This document shows positions 9,314-18,691 of a stretch of DNA of 64,000 bases, piece by piece. The first letter of the stretch is position 1. Every line of letters starts with the position of its first letter. The stretch lies in contig JAHRFE010000028.1 of assembly GCA_019084245.1 (NCBI GenBank), positions 310,001-374,000 on the forward strand, given 5' to 3'. The position numbers and the translations under genes were made by a program. The notes beneath the pieces are model-generated. The model ran no database searches. It saw only the letters and a list, made by a program, of their open reading frames with translations, and was not told the origin of the DNA. This stretch comes from Hoeflea sp. (GTDB lineage Bacteria > Pseudomonadota > Alphaproteobacteria > Rhizobiales > Rhizobiaceae).

Positions 9314-12052
9314 TTGAACGCCGAAAACCCGCTCCCTCCCGCCACGCTGACGACGGCCCAGCTCGCCACGGCGGAAAGCCGCGCCACGGCGACGCCGATG
9401 ATGGAGCAGTTCATCGAGATCAAGGCGAACAATCCGGATTCGCTTCTGTTCTACCGGATGGGCGATTTCTACGAACTGTTCTTCGAAGACGCGGTCGACG
9501 CCTCGCGCGCGCTCGGCATCACGCTGACCAAACGCGGCCAGCATCTGGGCCAGGACATTCCGATGTGCGGCGTGCCGGTGCATGCCGCCGACGATTACCT
9601 GCAGAAGCTGATCTCGCTGGGCTTCAAGGTGGCGGTCTGCGAGCAGACCGAGGATCCCGCCGAGGCCAAGAAGCGCGGCGCCAAATCGGTCGTGCGGCGC
9701 GACGTCACAAGACTGGTGACGCCCGGAACGCTGACCGAGGAGAGGCTGCTCGATCCGTCGCAGTCCAACTTCCTGATGGCGCTGGCGCGGATCAAGGGTT
9801 CAGGCGAGGCGCAGTTCGGGCTCGCCTGGATCGACATTTCCACCGGCGCCTTCCATGTCACGGAGAGCCGCGCCGCGCGGCTTCTGGCCGATATCGCCCG
9901 GGTCGAGCCGAGCGAGCTGATCGTCGCGGAGAACGTGTTCCACGATCCCGAAATCCGGCCGCTGATCGACCAGATCGGACGGGTGGCCTCGCCACAGCCG
10001 GCGGTTCTGTTCGACAGCGCCACCGCCGAGGGGCGGATTGCGCGCTTCTTCGAGGTGGGGTCTCTCGACGGCTTCGGCAGTTTTTCGCGCGCCGAACTCG
10101 CCGCAGCAGCAGCCGTCATCGCCTATGTCGAAAAGACCCAGATCTCCGAACGCCCGCCGCTGGGCAAGCCCGCGCGCGACAGCGACGGCGCGCGGATGTT
10201 CATCGATCCGGCGACGCGGGCCAATCTGGAGCTGGTGCGCACGCTCTCGGGCGAGCGCCAGGGCAGCCTGATCAAGGCCATCGACCGCACCGTGACCGGC
10301 GGTGGCGGCCGCAAGCTCGCCGAATGGCTGATGGCGCCGCTGACCGATCCGGCCGCCATCAACGCAAGGCTCGACGGCATCTCCTGGCTGATGGCAGAAC
10401 AGGCGCTGACCGACACGCTCCGGCGGGCGCTGAAGGGCGTGGCCGACATGCCGCGCGCACTCTCGCGGCTGGCGCTCAATCGCGGCGGCCCGCGCGATCT
10501 GGGCGCAATCCTGACCGGCGTGAAAGCCGCAGGCGACATAGCCAAATTGTTTGCCGCCGGTGATCCGCCCGAGCATCTGGCGCGCGCAGTGACGGCGCTT
10601 GAGGCGCTTCCCGGCGAGATCGCCGCGCAATTGTCCGAAACGCTGGATGACGAACTGCCGCTGATGAAGCGCGATGGTGGGTTTGTCCGCGCCGGCTATT
10701 CCGCCGAGCTCGACGAGCTCCGGGCGCTCCGCGACCAGTCGCGCCGCGTGATCGCCGGGCTGCAGCTTTCCTACGCCGAGGAAACCGGCGTGCGCTCGCT
10801 CAAGATCAAGCACAACAACATGCTGGGCTATTTCATCGAGGTCACCGCCCAGAACGCCGGGCCGCTGACCGAGGGCGACGCGGCAAGAGCGCGCTTCATC
10901 CACCGCCAGACCATGGCCAACGCCATGCGCTTCACCACCACGGAACTGTCCGATCTCGAAACCCGCATCGCCAATGCGGCGGGCGAGGCCCTGACCATCG
11001 AACTGGCGGCCTTCGACGCGCTGGTGCTGCTTGCGGTGTCCCATGCCGACGCGATCAAGGCCGCCGCCGACGCGCTGTCGGTGATCGACGTGACGGCGGC
11101 GCTGGCCGAGCTTGCCCAGGAGCAGGGCTATGCAAGGCCACGCGTCGACGACAGCCTCGCCTTCGAGATCACGGCCGGGCGGCATCCGGTGGTCGAGCAG
11201 GCGCTGCGCCGCCAGGCGGCGCAGCCCTTCGTCGCCAATGATTGCGATCTCTCGCCGCCCGAGGGCAGCCCGGAAGGCGGCGCGATCTGGCTGCTGACCG
11301 GTCCCAACATGGGCGGCAAGTCGACATTTCTGAGACAAAACGCGCTGATTGCGATTCTCGCGCAGATGGGCTCCTTCGTGCCGGCGGGGGCGGCCCATAT
11401 CGGCGCGGTCGACCGGCTGTTCTCCCGCGTCGGGGCGTCGGACGATCTGGCGCGCGGGCGCTCGACCTTCATGGTCGAGATGGTCGAGACGGCGGCGATC
11501 CTCAACCAGGCCGGCCCGCGCTCACTGGTGATCCTGGACGAGATCGGCCGCGGCACTGCGACCTTCGACGGGCTGTCGATCGCCTGGGCGGCGGTCGAGC
11601 ACCTGCACGCCGAAAACCGCTGCCGCGGCCTGTTCGCCACCCATTTCCACGAGTTGACCGCGCTGTCGGACAAGCTGCCGCGGCTCTCCAACGCCACCAT
11701 GAAGGTCAAGGAATGGCAGGGCGACGTGGTGTTCCTGCACGAGGTCGGACCGGGTGCGGCCGACCGCTCCTACGGCATCCAGGTGGCGCGGCTCGCCGGA
11801 CTTCCCGACGCCGTGGTGGCGCGGGCCCGCGAAGTGCTCGACCTGCTCGAATCGACCGAGCGGGAAAATCCGGCGACACGGCTGATCGACGATCTGCCGC
11901 TGTTTGCCGTCCCGGTGAACCGGGCGCCCGCGAAGACCGCCAAGGGACCGTCTGCATCGGATACTTATCTCACGGCTCTCAATCCCGACGACATGACGCC
12001 GCGCGATGCGCTTGAGGCGCTGTATGAACTCAAGCGGCGGCTGGCCGAGTAA
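9314..12052 (+). CDS. mutS: DNA mismatch repair protein MutS
   Basis: 912-residue mismatch-recognition ATPase. The mispair-contacting Phe-Xaa-Glu motif lies in [12 protein letters not shown] near residue 50; the Walker A motif GPNMGGKS is at about residue 663 and Walker B in [11 protein letters not shown]. The C-terminus is typical. It acts with MutL to license strand excision after replication errors. The start is a TTG at 9314, chosen because residues from there match the usual rhizobial N-terminal extension; the first in-frame ATG is at 9395 and also lies before the conserved core. AAGG sits about 13 bases upstream of the TTG, a weak site. In many Rhizobiaceae glnD follows mutS; here a peptide/radical-SAM cassette does. 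Confidence 0.96.
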   Translation: MNAENPLPPATLTTAQLATAESRATATPMMEQFIEIKANNPDSLLFYRMGDFYELFFEDAVDASRALGITLTKRGQHLGQDIPMCGVPVHAADDYLQKLISLGFKVAVCEQTEDPAEAKKRGAKSVVRRDVTRLVTPGTLTEERLLDPSQSNFLMALARIKGSGEAQFGLAWIDISTGAFHVTESRAARLLADIARVEPSELIVAENVFHDPEIRPLIDQIGRVASPQPAVLFDSATAEGRIARFFEVGSLDGFGSFSRAELAAAAAVIAYVEKTQISERPPLGKPARDSDGARMFIDPATRANLELVRTLSGERQGSLIKAIDRTVTGGGGRKLAEWLMAPLTDPAAINARLDGISWLMAEQALTDTLRRALKGVADMPRALSRLALNRGGPRDLGAILTGVKAAGDIAKLFAAGDPPEHLARAVTALEALPGEIAAQLSETLDDELPLMKRDGGFVRAGYSAELDELRALRDQSRRVIAGLQLSYAEETGVRSLKIKHNNMLGYFIEVTAQNAGPLTEGDAARARFIHRQTMANAMRFTTTELSDLETRIANAAGEALTIELAAFDALVLLAVSHADAIKAAADALSVIDVTAALAELAQEQGYARPRVDDSLAFEITAGRHPVVEQALRRQAAQPFVANDCDLSPPEGSPEGGAIWLLTGPNMGGKSTFLRQNALIAILAQMGSFVPAGAAHIGAVDRLFSRVGASDDLARGRSTFMVEMVETAAILNQAGPRSLVILDEIGRGTATFDGLSIAWAAVEHLHAENRCRGLFATHFHELTALSDKLPRLSNATMKVKEWQGDVVFLHEVGPGAADRSYGIQVARLAGLPDAVVARAREVLDLLESTERENPATRLIDDLPLFAVPVNRAPAKTAKGPSASDTYLTALNPDDMTPRDALEALYELKRRLAE

Positions 12053-12182
12053 GGCCCGGGCTGATCCCCGCCGTTCAGGATATTCGAACCCTTCCCCACG
12101 CCCGGCATCCCGCCCCATCTTGTTGATGGTCTGCGCAGTCGTTTCTGCGACGCGGAGGATTCAACGGGTCGTTTGTATTCGG

Positions 12183-12211
12183 TTGTATTTATAATTTATT
12201 TCTACTATAAG
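12183..12211 (+). promoter_or_regulatory. Predicted sigma70-type promoter of the peptide/radical SAM cassette
   Basis: TTGTAT (12183-12188) is followed after exactly 17 bases by TATAAG (12206-12211), inside a strikingly AT-rich tract (about 12171-12217) in otherwise GC-rich DNA. A second TATAAT at 12190-12195 overlaps. Initiation about seven bases downstream would place the following hairpin in the 5' leader. Confidence 0.55.
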
Positions 12212-12244
12212 TTTATTTCGCCTTTGAGGCATGCTACCATTGCG

Positions 12245-12274
12245 ATGGGTCCGGCCTGTTCGAACCGGGCCCAT
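12245..12274 (+). promoter_or_regulatory. 5'-UTR hairpin upstream of the peptide gene
   Basis: ATGGGTCCGG (12245-12254) pairs with CCGGGCCCAT (12265-12274) around a 10-base loop, all ten positions pairing if one G-U wobble is counted. It lies about 30 bases before the start codon and between the promoter and the AGGGAG ribosome site. The wobble fits an RNA structure on the plus strand. Confidence 0.5.
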
Positions 12275-12305
12275 ATCCAGGTTCATCGAACACAGGGAGC
12301 GAAAT

Positions 12306-12509
12306 ATGGGATCCAGAGATGCACCGGACCTGTCCCATCTGTCGGGCAGGGACATCGAGAAAGTCGCCGAAGCCATTGGAGCGGGACCGATCCGCGCGCT
12401 GATGGCGAACAAGGAAGCCATCGCCGCCATGAGCGCCGATGACATCAACAAGCTCTCCGAGCTTGCGGCGGCAACGCGGGCCAATTGCGGCGGGATCGGC
12501 TGCGGCTGA
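12306..12509 (+). CDS. Putative RiPP precursor peptide with C-terminal Cys/Gly core
   Basis: 67-residue peptide that I do not recognise as a named family. Residues 1 to about 58 look like a helical leader: acidic and Ala/Leu-rich with two similar helix-like stretches (HLSGRDIEKVAEAIG and MSADDINKLSELAAA). The tail is NCGGIGCG, with the only two cysteines at positions 61 and 66. A leader plus short Cys/Gly-rich core beside a SPASM radical SAM enzyme is the classic layout of a ribosomally made, post-translationally modified peptide. The ATG at 12306 is fixed by AGGGAG seven bases upstream; an upstream in-frame start would run through the hairpin. There is no double-glycine cleavage site before the core, and no peptidase or exporter is adjacent. 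Confidence 0.75.
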   Translation: MGSRDAPDLSHLSGRDIEKVAEAIGAGPIRALMANKEAIAAMSADDINKLSELAAATRANCGGIGCG

Positions 12510-12520
12510 CACCATTGCCT

Positions 12521-12568
12521 CGGCGGCGGTCGACATCCATCGGCCGCCGCACCGGGTCACCCGTTTTT
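12521..12568 (+). promoter_or_regulatory. Intergenic hairpin and weak terminator-like stem between precursor and maturase
   Basis: CGGCGGC (12521-12527) pairs with GCCGCCG (12543-12549). Just downstream, CGGG (12553-12556), a three-base loop and CCCG (12560-12563) run into five T residues (12564-12568). A leaky attenuator here would give more precursor than enzyme mRNA, as in many RiPP operons. The second stem is only 4 bp, so termination should be partial at most. Confidence 0.45.
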
Positions 12569-12585
12569 GAAAATGGAAGAGCGCC

Positions 12586-14025
12586 ATGTCCCCTTCGATT
12601 CCAAGCGGCACCGCGCCGCAGCCCGTACGAAATGACGCAGCGAAAGGCCGGTTCACCATCGTGTCCGGGTCGCAGGGCGACTATATCTTCTTGCCGGAGG
12701 TCTGCACGATATTCGAGGCGCCCGGCGCGGTGATCGCGGAACTCGAAGATTTCCGATCCGATGCGTTTTCAAAGAACCTGCCCGGCGAAAAACCCTATGA
12801 GGCCGCCGCGCGCAGCTTCTTTGAAAGCTTCATCGAGGGCAAGCAACCGCCGCCCGGCCCGACGACACGCGGCGACGCCGGATTGAAGGATCTGGTGCTC
12901 AACATCAGCCAGATCTGCAATCTGGCCTGTTCCTATTGCTATGCCGAGGATCTGAACAAATCCAGGAAGATCATGCTCCCCGAGACCTGCCGGGCAGCCA
13001 TTGACCGGGCGTTGCTCCTCTCCCGGGACGGATTGAAGAGCGTGAAATTCCTGGGCGGCGAGCCCGCGCTTGCGTTCCGCGAAATTTGCCTCACCGTCGA
13101 GTATGTCGAAGAGAAATGCACTGAACTCGGCTTTCCAACGCCATCCTTCGTGATCGTGACCAACGGCACTCTTGTGACCGATGAGATGATCGCCTTCTTC
13201 GCGTTGAAGAACTTTTATGTCCTGGTCAGCATGGACGGCAACCAGAGCATCCATGACACTCTGCGTCCGTTCTCGGGAGGCCGTGGCTCCTACGCCAAGG
13301 TCTCCGACACGATTGCCAAATTCCAGCAATTTGGCAGTCCGGTGGCGGTGGAGGCGGTCTACACCCGAACCCACTACCAGAACGGCGTCGGCGTCAAGGA
13401 TGTGGTCGCCCATTTGCTTGGCCTCGGCGTGCGGGAGATGCAGATCACTTTGGCGCTCGGCTCCTGGCACGGCGAAGGCGCCTATGCCGAGATCGAGGCG
13501 GTGTCCCGCGATTTCTCGGAGGTTGCGCGCGCGTGCATCCGGTCCTTCCTGTCGGACGATCCGTTTTTGCTGCGCGGCATCCAGTTCGTCATCGACGGCT
13601 TCGTCAACCGGACGAAGAATTCCCATGTCTGCGGCGCGGGCCGGAGTTTCATGGCGGTCAATTACGACGGCGAGGCATTTCCCTGCTATCTGCTGGAATC
13701 GGCGGAAACCTCCTACGGCTTCATCGGCAAGGAGTGGGATCAGGACCGCTACTCGCGGATCTCGAAAAAATTCGTCGAGAACGGAAAGGACTATCACGAG
13801 ACCTGCGGCAAGTGCTGGGCCAATGAAATCTGCCAGTCCTGTCTCGGCTCCTCGTTTCTGCTCGAGAAAAAGATCGCCAAGCCGCCGGCTTGGTTTTGCG
13901 GGGTCCAGAAAACCTTGATCTCGGCGGTTCTGGGCGAAATCGGCGATGCCCTGAACAGCCCGCAGAAACAGAGATTTCTGGAAAATCTTGCCGAATTCCT
14001 GCGCCCGCGCTTGTTCGAGGCCTGA
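12586..14025 (+). CDS. SPASM-domain radical SAM peptide maturase
   Basis: 479-residue radical SAM enzyme. The [4Fe-4S]/SAM motif is CNLACSYC (Cys111, Cys115, Cys118), with GGEP at 157-160 for SAM binding. A full SPASM-type C-terminal set is visible: Cys349, the GEAFPC turn ending at Cys367, Cys407, Cys410, Cys416, Cys419 and Cys438, enough for two auxiliary clusters. Residues 1-95 precede the radical core; the segment around GDYIFLPEVCTIFEAP resembles the small beta-rich peptide-recognition region found at the N-terminus of thioether-forming maturases (inference). It follows the precursor gene by 76 bases, with GGAAG before the ATG. Likely chemistry is a Cys-linked thioether or another C-H crosslink on the peptide tail, but the sequence does not tell which. 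It is not QueE, MoaA or anSME by context. Confidence 0.85.
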   Translation: MSPSIPSGTAPQPVRNDAAKGRFTIVSGSQGDYIFLPEVCTIFEAPGAVIAELEDFRSDAFSKNLPGEKPYEAAARSFFESFIEGKQPPPGPTTRGDAGLKDLVLNISQICNLACSYCYAEDLNKSRKIMLPETCRAAIDRALLLSRDGLKSVKFLGGEPALAFREICLTVEYVEEKCTELGFPTPSFVIVTNGTLVTDEMIAFFALKNFYVLVSMDGNQSIHDTLRPFSGGRGSYAKVSDTIAKFQQFGSPVAVEAVYTRTHYQNGVGVKDVVAHLLGLGVREMQITLALGSWHGEGAYAEIEAVSRDFSEVARACIRSFLSDDPFLLRGIQFVIDGFVNRTKNSHVCGAGRSFMAVNYDGEAFPCYLLESAETSYGFIGKEWDQDRYSRISKKFVENGKDYHETCGKCWANEICQSCLGSSFLLEKKIAKPPAWFCGVQKTLISAVLGEIGDALNSPQKQRFLENLAEFLRPRLFEA

Positions 14026-14231
14026 TTCACTGCCGGTTTCGGCTCGCGATTTCATTTTCAGGACTGTCCGACGGAATTCAGCGCCGGCTGCACCGGTTTC
14101 GGTTCGCACAGAACCTAAGAGACGCGAGCCAGGATGTGCGGATTTTGCGCAGCCGAGGGTTCCAATAGAGCGCCAAACCGCTATGAAGCTCCCTGACAAG
14201 ACCACACGAGCCAGCCAAGCGGAACCATCTC

Positions 14232-15224
14232 ATGAGCAAGTTTGACGTCCTTTGCATCGGCAACGCCATTGTCGACATCATCGCCCGCTGCGACGAGTCG
14301 TTCCTCGTCGACAACGATATCATCAAGGGTGCGATGAACCTGATCGACGCGGACCGCGCCGAACTTCTGTATTCGCGCATGGGACCGGCGATCGAGGCAT
14401 CGGGCGGCAGCGCCGGCAACACCGCGGCCGGGATCGCCAGCTTTGGCGGACGCTCGGCCTATTTCGGCAAGGTTTCGGCCGATCAACTGGGCCAGATCTA
14501 CACCCATGACATTCGCGCCCAGGGCGTGCATTTCGCGACCCCGCCGCTCGACGGCACGCCACCCACCGCCCGGTCGATGATCTTCGTCACGCCCGATGGC
14601 GAGCGCTCGATGAACACCTATCTCGGCGCCTGCGTCGAGCTTGGGCCCGAGGACATCGAGGCCGATGTGGTGGCGGAGTCGAAGGTCACCTATTTCGAGG
14701 GCTATCTGTGGGATCCGCCGCGCGCCAAGGAAGCCATCCGGCTCGCCGCCGAGATCGGCCACAAGCACGGCCGCGAAATGGCCATCACCCTGTCGGATCC
14801 GTTCTGCGTCGGCCGCTACCGCGATGAATTCCTGGAGCTGATGCGTTCGGGTACGATAGACATCGTGTTCGCCAATTCCGACGAAGTGAAATCGCTCTAC
14901 GAAACCGACGACTTCGAGGATGCGGCGCGGCAACTGGGCAAGGATTGCCGGCTTGCCGTCATCACCCGCTCCGAACTCGGCTCGCTGATCCTCTCGGGCG
15001 GCGAACGATTCGACGTGGCGGCCTATCCGGTCGATGAAGTTGTCGACACCACCGGCGCCGGCGACCTCTATGCCGCGGGCTTCCTGCATGGCTATGCGCA
15101 GGGCAAGCCGCTCGATGTCTGCGGCAGGCTCGGCAGCCTCGCCGCCGGCCTGGTGATCCAGCAGATCGGGCCGCGGCCACAGCTTTCGCTCAAGGACGCC
15201 GCAAGCGAGGCGGGGCTCGCCTGA
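14232..15224 (+). CDS. PfkB-family carbohydrate kinase, adenosine kinase-like
   Basis: 330-residue ribokinase-fold sugar/nucleoside kinase. The substrate-end signature GGSAGNTAAGIASFGG is near residue 58, and the ATP-site/catalytic signature DTTGAGDLYAAGFLHG near 275 contains the catalytic Asp. The N-terminus FDVLCIGNAIVDIIA and overall length match the rhizobial adenosine kinase-like subgroup, which would convert adenosine to AMP and recycle nucleosides released from SAM metabolism. The ATG at 14232 is the first residue of the conserved block. It converges with the TRIC-family gene, with the two stop codons almost touching. Substrate assignment is by similarity only. Confidence 0.85.
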   Translation: MSKFDVLCIGNAIVDIIARCDESFLVDNDIIKGAMNLIDADRAELLYSRMGPAIEASGGSAGNTAAGIASFGGRSAYFGKVSADQLGQIYTHDIRAQGVHFATPPLDGTPPTARSMIFVTPDGERSMNTYLGACVELGPEDIEADVVAESKVTYFEGYLWDPPRAKEAIRLAAEIGHKHGREMAITLSDPFCVGRYRDEFLELMRSGTIDIVFANSDEVKSLYETDDFEDAARQLGKDCRLAVITRSELGSLILSGGERFDVAAYPVDEVVDTTGAGDLYAAGFLHGYAQGKPLDVCGRLGSLAAGLVIQQIGPRPQLSLKDAASEAGLA

Positions 15225-15225
15225 T

Positions 15226-15861
15226 CTACATCACGTCTTCGGGCGGACGGCCTGGCCGGGGTTTGTAGGGTGAGAAGGCCCAGCCGTAGCGGATGGCGCC
15301 GCCGCGCACGGCGAAGGCCAGAATGACGCCCGCGAGCGAGGCGGCGATCAGCGGCGCGCCGATGAGGCTTGCGGCAATGAAGCCGCCGGCGCCGGCGAGT
15401 GCGGCGGACACATAGATTTCCGGGCGCATCAGCACCGAGGGTTCTCCCGACAACAGATCGCGCAGGATGCCGCCGAGCGTCGCCGTCATCATGCCGGTGA
15501 CCAGCGCCACGATCGGGGAGCCCGACAGCGCCAGCCCCTTTGCGGCGCCCATCACCGAATAGGCCGACAGTCCGACCGCGTCGAGCCAGAGCAGCAGGCG
15601 GTAGCGCGATTCAACCAGATGGGCGGTGAAATAGACGATCACCGCGACGCCGACGCAGACCAGCAGGTACTCAGGCTTTTGCACCCAGAACACCGGCGTG
15701 GCGCCCAGCACGATGTCGCGGAAGGTGCCGCCGCCGATGCCGGTGACGGCAGCCAGAAAGATGAATCCGATCATGTCGAGCTGCTTGCGCGACGCCGCCA
15801 GCGCGCCGGTGGCGGCGAAAACCGCGACACCGGCATAGTCAAGGATTTCGAGCAGGGTCAT
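15226..15861 (-). CDS. TRIC/UPF0126 family membrane channel
   Basis: 211-residue integral membrane protein with about seven hydrophobic helices arranged as a tandem repeat: the blocks GIGGGTFRDIVLG (first half) and TATLGGILRDLLSG (second half) are the duplicated glycine-rich kinked-helix motifs of this family. Bacterial and archaeal TRIC proteins form trimeric cation channels, and some UPF0126 members have been linked to glycine transport. A GGGAGAGG ribosome site precedes the ATG. No functional partner is adjacent. Confidence 0.85.
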   Translation of the reverse strand: MTLLEILDYAGVAVFAATGALAASRKQLDMIGFIFLAAVTGIGGGTFRDIVLGATPVFWVQKPEYLLVCVGVAVIVYFTAHLVESRYRLLLWLDAVGLSAYSVMGAAKGLALSGSPIVALVTGMMTATLGGILRDLLSGEPSVLMRPEIYVSAALAGAGGFIAASLIGAPLIAASLAGVILAFAVRGGAIRYGWAFSPYKPRPGRPPEDVM

Positions 15862-15900
15862 GCGTCACCTCTCCCGCCCGCGGATCCCGCGGCGTTGACC

Positions 15901-16527
15901 TCAGGCGTCTTTTTCGGCCTGGGGGCTCGGCCCGGGCTCGGCGGCGACGGCCATCTCTTTCGGGCCGCCCTTGGCGACGCCGACCATGGCGGGCCTGAGC
16001 ATGCGATCGCCGATCACGTAGCCCGGCTGCACCACGTCGACCACCGTGTTGTTGGGCACCTCGGTGTTGGGCACCTCGTACATCGCCTGGTGGAAGTTCG
16101 GATCGAACTTCTGGCCCATCGGCTCGAGCTTGCGCACGCCGTGGCGTTCCAGCGCGGTGGCCATGGCGCGCTCGGTCAGCTCGACGCCCTCGACCAGCGT
16201 CTTGAGGCCGTTGTCGGTCGCGTCATCGGCCTGTTCGGGGACAGCCGCCAGCGCGCGCTGGAGATTGTCGGAGACCTGCAGCATGTCGCGGGCAAAGCCG
16301 GAAATCGCATAGCTCTTGGCGTCACTGATCTCGCGGGCGGTGCGGCGGCGCAGGTTCTCCATGTCGGCCGCCATCCGGAGGCGCTGATCCTTGAGCTGCT
16401 CGATATCGGCGGCCAGCGCCGCCATCGGGTCGTCGTCGGCCTGCATGGGAGTAACGGTCTCGCCATCCTTGGGTGCGGCGTCGGCCTGTGGCTTGGTGTT
16501 TTCGCGGCCCTGGCTTTCATCGCTCAT
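15901..16527 (-). CDS. grpE: Nucleotide exchange factor GrpE
   Basis: 208-residue DnaK co-chaperone that promotes ADP release in the DnaK/DnaJ folding cycle. A long predicted coiled coil occupies about residues 38-100 ([21 protein letters not shown]), followed by the C-terminal beta domain with the signature block [14 protein letters not shown] and [16 protein letters not shown]. The N-terminus is acidic and disordered-looking. I chose the ATG at 16527; 24 extra upstream codons are open but unlike the family. It lies just downstream of hrcA on the same strand, the usual alphaproteobacterial heat-shock pairing. Confidence 0.95.
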   Translation of the reverse strand: MSDESQGRENTKPQADAAPKDGETVTPMQADDDPMAALAADIEQLKDQRLRMAADMENLRRRTAREISDAKSYAISGFARDMLQVSDNLQRALAAVPEQADDATDNGLKTLVEGVELTERAMATALERHGVRKLEPMGQKFDPNFHQAMYEVPNTEVPNNTVVDVVQPGYVIGDRMLRPAMVGVAKGGPKEMAVAAEPGPSPQAEKDA

Positions 16528-16640
16528 GGTGTGCTTGTCCTGACTGTTTCCGATTAAAATCTTAGGGAGATGTCCCGCATATCGACGTTCGGGCAGCAAA
16601 AATCAAGGCCCGAGCTTGATGCGAAGCCGATCGGGCGGTG

Positions 16641-17726
16641 CTATTTGCGCACGAGACGGGAGACCAGCTGCGCGGTGTAATCGACCATCGGCACGATCCG
16701 CGCGTAGTTGAGCCGGGTCGGGCCGATAATGCCGACGGCGCCCACCACCTTGTCCTCGCTGTCGCGCCAGGGGGCGACGATCAGCGACGAACCCGACAGC
16801 GAGAACAGCTTGTTCTCGGAGCCGATGAAAATGCGCACGCCCGATCCTTCCTCGGCCAGCGTCATCAGCTCGATCAGGCTTTCCTTGCGCTCGAGTTCGT
16901 CAAACAGCAGCTTGAGCCGGTCGAGCTCCTCGCCCGCCGACAGGCCTTCCAGCAGGTTGCCGCGGCCACGCACGATCAATCGGGCGGCGCTTGCGCCTTC
17001 GCGCGCGCCGGCCCAGGCGGCGAGGCCGCGTTCGACCAGATCGCGCGACAACACGTCGAGTTCGGAGCGCACTTCATCGGTGATGCGTTCGAGTTCGCTG
17101 CGCACTTCGCCGAGTGTGCGTCCAGCCAGATGGGCGTTGAGAAAGTTGGATGCCTCGATCAATTGCCCGGCCGTCACACCGTCGGGCAGTTCCATCACCC
17201 GGTTTTCGACCTGGTCGTTGCCGCCGACCAGCACCACCAGCGCCCGCTTCGGGTCAAGCCTTATGAACTCGATGTGGCGGATGACGGTGTCCTGCTTGGC
17301 GGCGATCACCAGGCCCGCGCCGCGGGTCATGCCCGACAGCATCTGGCTCGCCTCGGTCAGCAGCGTCTCCACCGGCCGGCTCGGATCCTCGGCATGCACC
17401 TGGCGTTCGATGGTGGCGCGCATGTCGGGCTGCAGGTCGCCCACCTGCATGAATGCGTCGACGAAGAAGCGCAGGCCCTTCTGCGTGGGCAGGCGGCCGG
17501 CGCTGACATGCGGCGCATAGATCAGGCCCAGATCCTCGAGATCGCTCATCACGTTGCGGATCGAGGCAGGCGACAGCGACATCGGCAGCATGCGCGACAG
17601 GCTGCGCGAGCCCAGCGGATCGCCCGATTCCATGTAGCTTTCCACAAGCGCGCGAAAGATCTCCTGCGAGCGCTCATCGAGCGTTCCGGCAAGATCCGCC
17701 GATATGGATGGCGTGTTCATGGTCAT
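16641..17726 (-). CDS. hrcA: Heat-inducible transcription repressor HrcA
   Basis: 361-residue repressor of heat-shock operons that binds CIRCE elements and is stabilised by GroEL. The N-terminal winged helix includes RSQEIFRALVESYMESGDP and LSPASIRNVMSDLEDLGL, and AGRLPTQKGLRFFVDAF links to the GAF-like dimerisation domain. The ATG at 17726 has GAGG about ten bases upstream; a second ATG two codons in (17720) is less well placed. The frame is open upstream, but that stretch is antisense to the rph leader. I see no CIRCE inverted repeat in the 233-bp hrcA-rph intergenic region, so the regulated operons are elsewhere. Confidence 0.95.
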   Translation of the reverse strand: MTMNTPSISADLAGTLDERSQEIFRALVESYMESGDPLGSRSLSRMLPMSLSPASIRNVMSDLEDLGLIYAPHVSAGRLPTQKGLRFFVDAFMQVGDLQPDMRATIERQVHAEDPSRPVETLLTEASQMLSGMTRGAGLVIAAKQDTVIRHIEFIRLDPKRALVVLVGGNDQVENRVMELPDGVTAGQLIEASNFLNAHLAGRTLGEVRSELERITDEVRSELDVLSRDLVERGLAAWAGAREGASAARLIVRGRGNLLEGLSAGEELDRLKLLFDELERKESLIELMTLAEEGSGVRIFIGSENKLFSLSGSSLIVAPWRDSEDKVVGAVGIIGPTRLNYARIVPMVDYTAQLVSRLVRK

Positions 17727-17959
17727 CAACAATGTCCTCAAGGGCTCCGCTGGCAAGGGCCTGGGACGGGTCTTCCGGGCCCCTTGCCGGGAAATATAGG
17801 GTTTTGCGGCGCAGCGCGGAAGGGGCAATGCGAAGACCCATGCCTTAGCCTTGCCATACCGGGCTGGACCGGACCGGCCCCCAGCCTGAACGCTTTTCCT
17901 TTGCATCCGGCAAGCGGCGCCGATAGAACGCGGCAACATGTGACATCAGGAGAGACAAG

Positions 17960-18685
17960 ATGCGTCCATCGGGCCGGAAGACAGACAAGATGCGGGCGGT
18001 CAGCTTCGAGCGCAACGTGTCCAAGCATGCCGAGGGATCCTGCCTGGTCAAGTTCGGCGACACCCATGTGCTGTGCACGGCGAGCCTTGAGGAGCGGGTT
18101 CCGCCATGGCTGCGCAACGGCGGCAAGGGCTGGGTGACGGCCGAATACGGCATGCTGCCGCGCTCGACCGGCGACCGCATGCGCCGCGAGGCGACTGCCG
18201 GCAAGCAGGGCGGCCGGACACTCGAAATCCAGCGGCTGATCGGCCGCTCGTTGCGCGCCGTGGTCGATCTCACAGCCCTCGGCGAGCGCCAGATCACGGT
18301 GGATTGCGATGTCATCCAGGCCGATGGCGGAACACGCACGGCTGCGATCACCGGCGCATGGATTGCGCTGCATGATTGCCTGACTTGGATGGAAGCGCGC
18401 TCCATGGTCAAGACCGAGCGGGTACTCAAGGATCATGTCGCCGCCGTCTCCTGCGGCATCTTTGCCTCCCAGCCGGTCATCGATCTCGATTATCTCGAGG
18501 ATTCGGCTGCCGAGACCGACGCCAATTTCGTCATGACCGGTTCCGGCGGCATCGTCGAAATCCAGGGCACCGCCGAGGGCGCGCCGTTTTCGGAAGCGCA
18601 GCTGCTGGAACTGATGGCGCTGGCCAAGGCCGGCATCGCCGATCTTGTGGAGCTGCAGAAGGAGACGGTCGCAAGACCGCTGTAA
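17960..18685 (+). CDS. rph: Ribonuclease PH
   Basis: 241-residue phosphate-dependent 3'-5' exoribonuclease that trims tRNA 3' extensions. It begins with the canonical [11 protein letters not shown] and carries the RNase PH signature [33 protein letters not shown] (given here only as a region, residues about 75-107) and the [18 protein letters not shown] substrate/phosphate region near 115-132. It is the first gene of rph-rdgB-hemW and divergent from hrcA. Six bases separate it from rdgB, supporting co-transcription. Confidence 0.96.
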   Translation: MRPSGRKTDKMRAVSFERNVSKHAEGSCLVKFGDTHVLCTASLEERVPPWLRNGGKGWVTAEYGMLPRSTGDRMRREATAGKQGGRTLEIQRLIGRSLRAVVDLTALGERQITVDCDVIQADGGTRTAAITGAWIALHDCLTWMEARSMVKTERVLKDHVAAVSCGIFASQPVIDLDYLEDSAAETDANFVMTGSGGIVEIQGTAEGAPFSEAQLLELMALAKAGIADLVELQKETVARPL

Positions 18686-18691
18686 CAGCCG

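Noticed and set aside
9800-11398. 532-codon minus-strand frame antisense to mutS
   Set aside because: Lies entirely on top of MutS domains; composition typical of antisense shadow frames.
12053-12182. tRNA-like GTTCGAA near the peptide gene
   Set aside because: The GTTCGAA lies in the loop of the leader hairpin at 12255-12264; no tRNA cloverleaf forms around it.
12769-14205. 478-codon minus-strand frame over the radical SAM gene
   Set aside because: The plus strand has conserved radical SAM and SPASM motifs; the minus frame has none.
17727-17959. CIRCE element near hrcA
   Set aside because: The 9-base TTAGCACTC/GAGTGCTAA inverted repeat was not found here or upstream of grpE.
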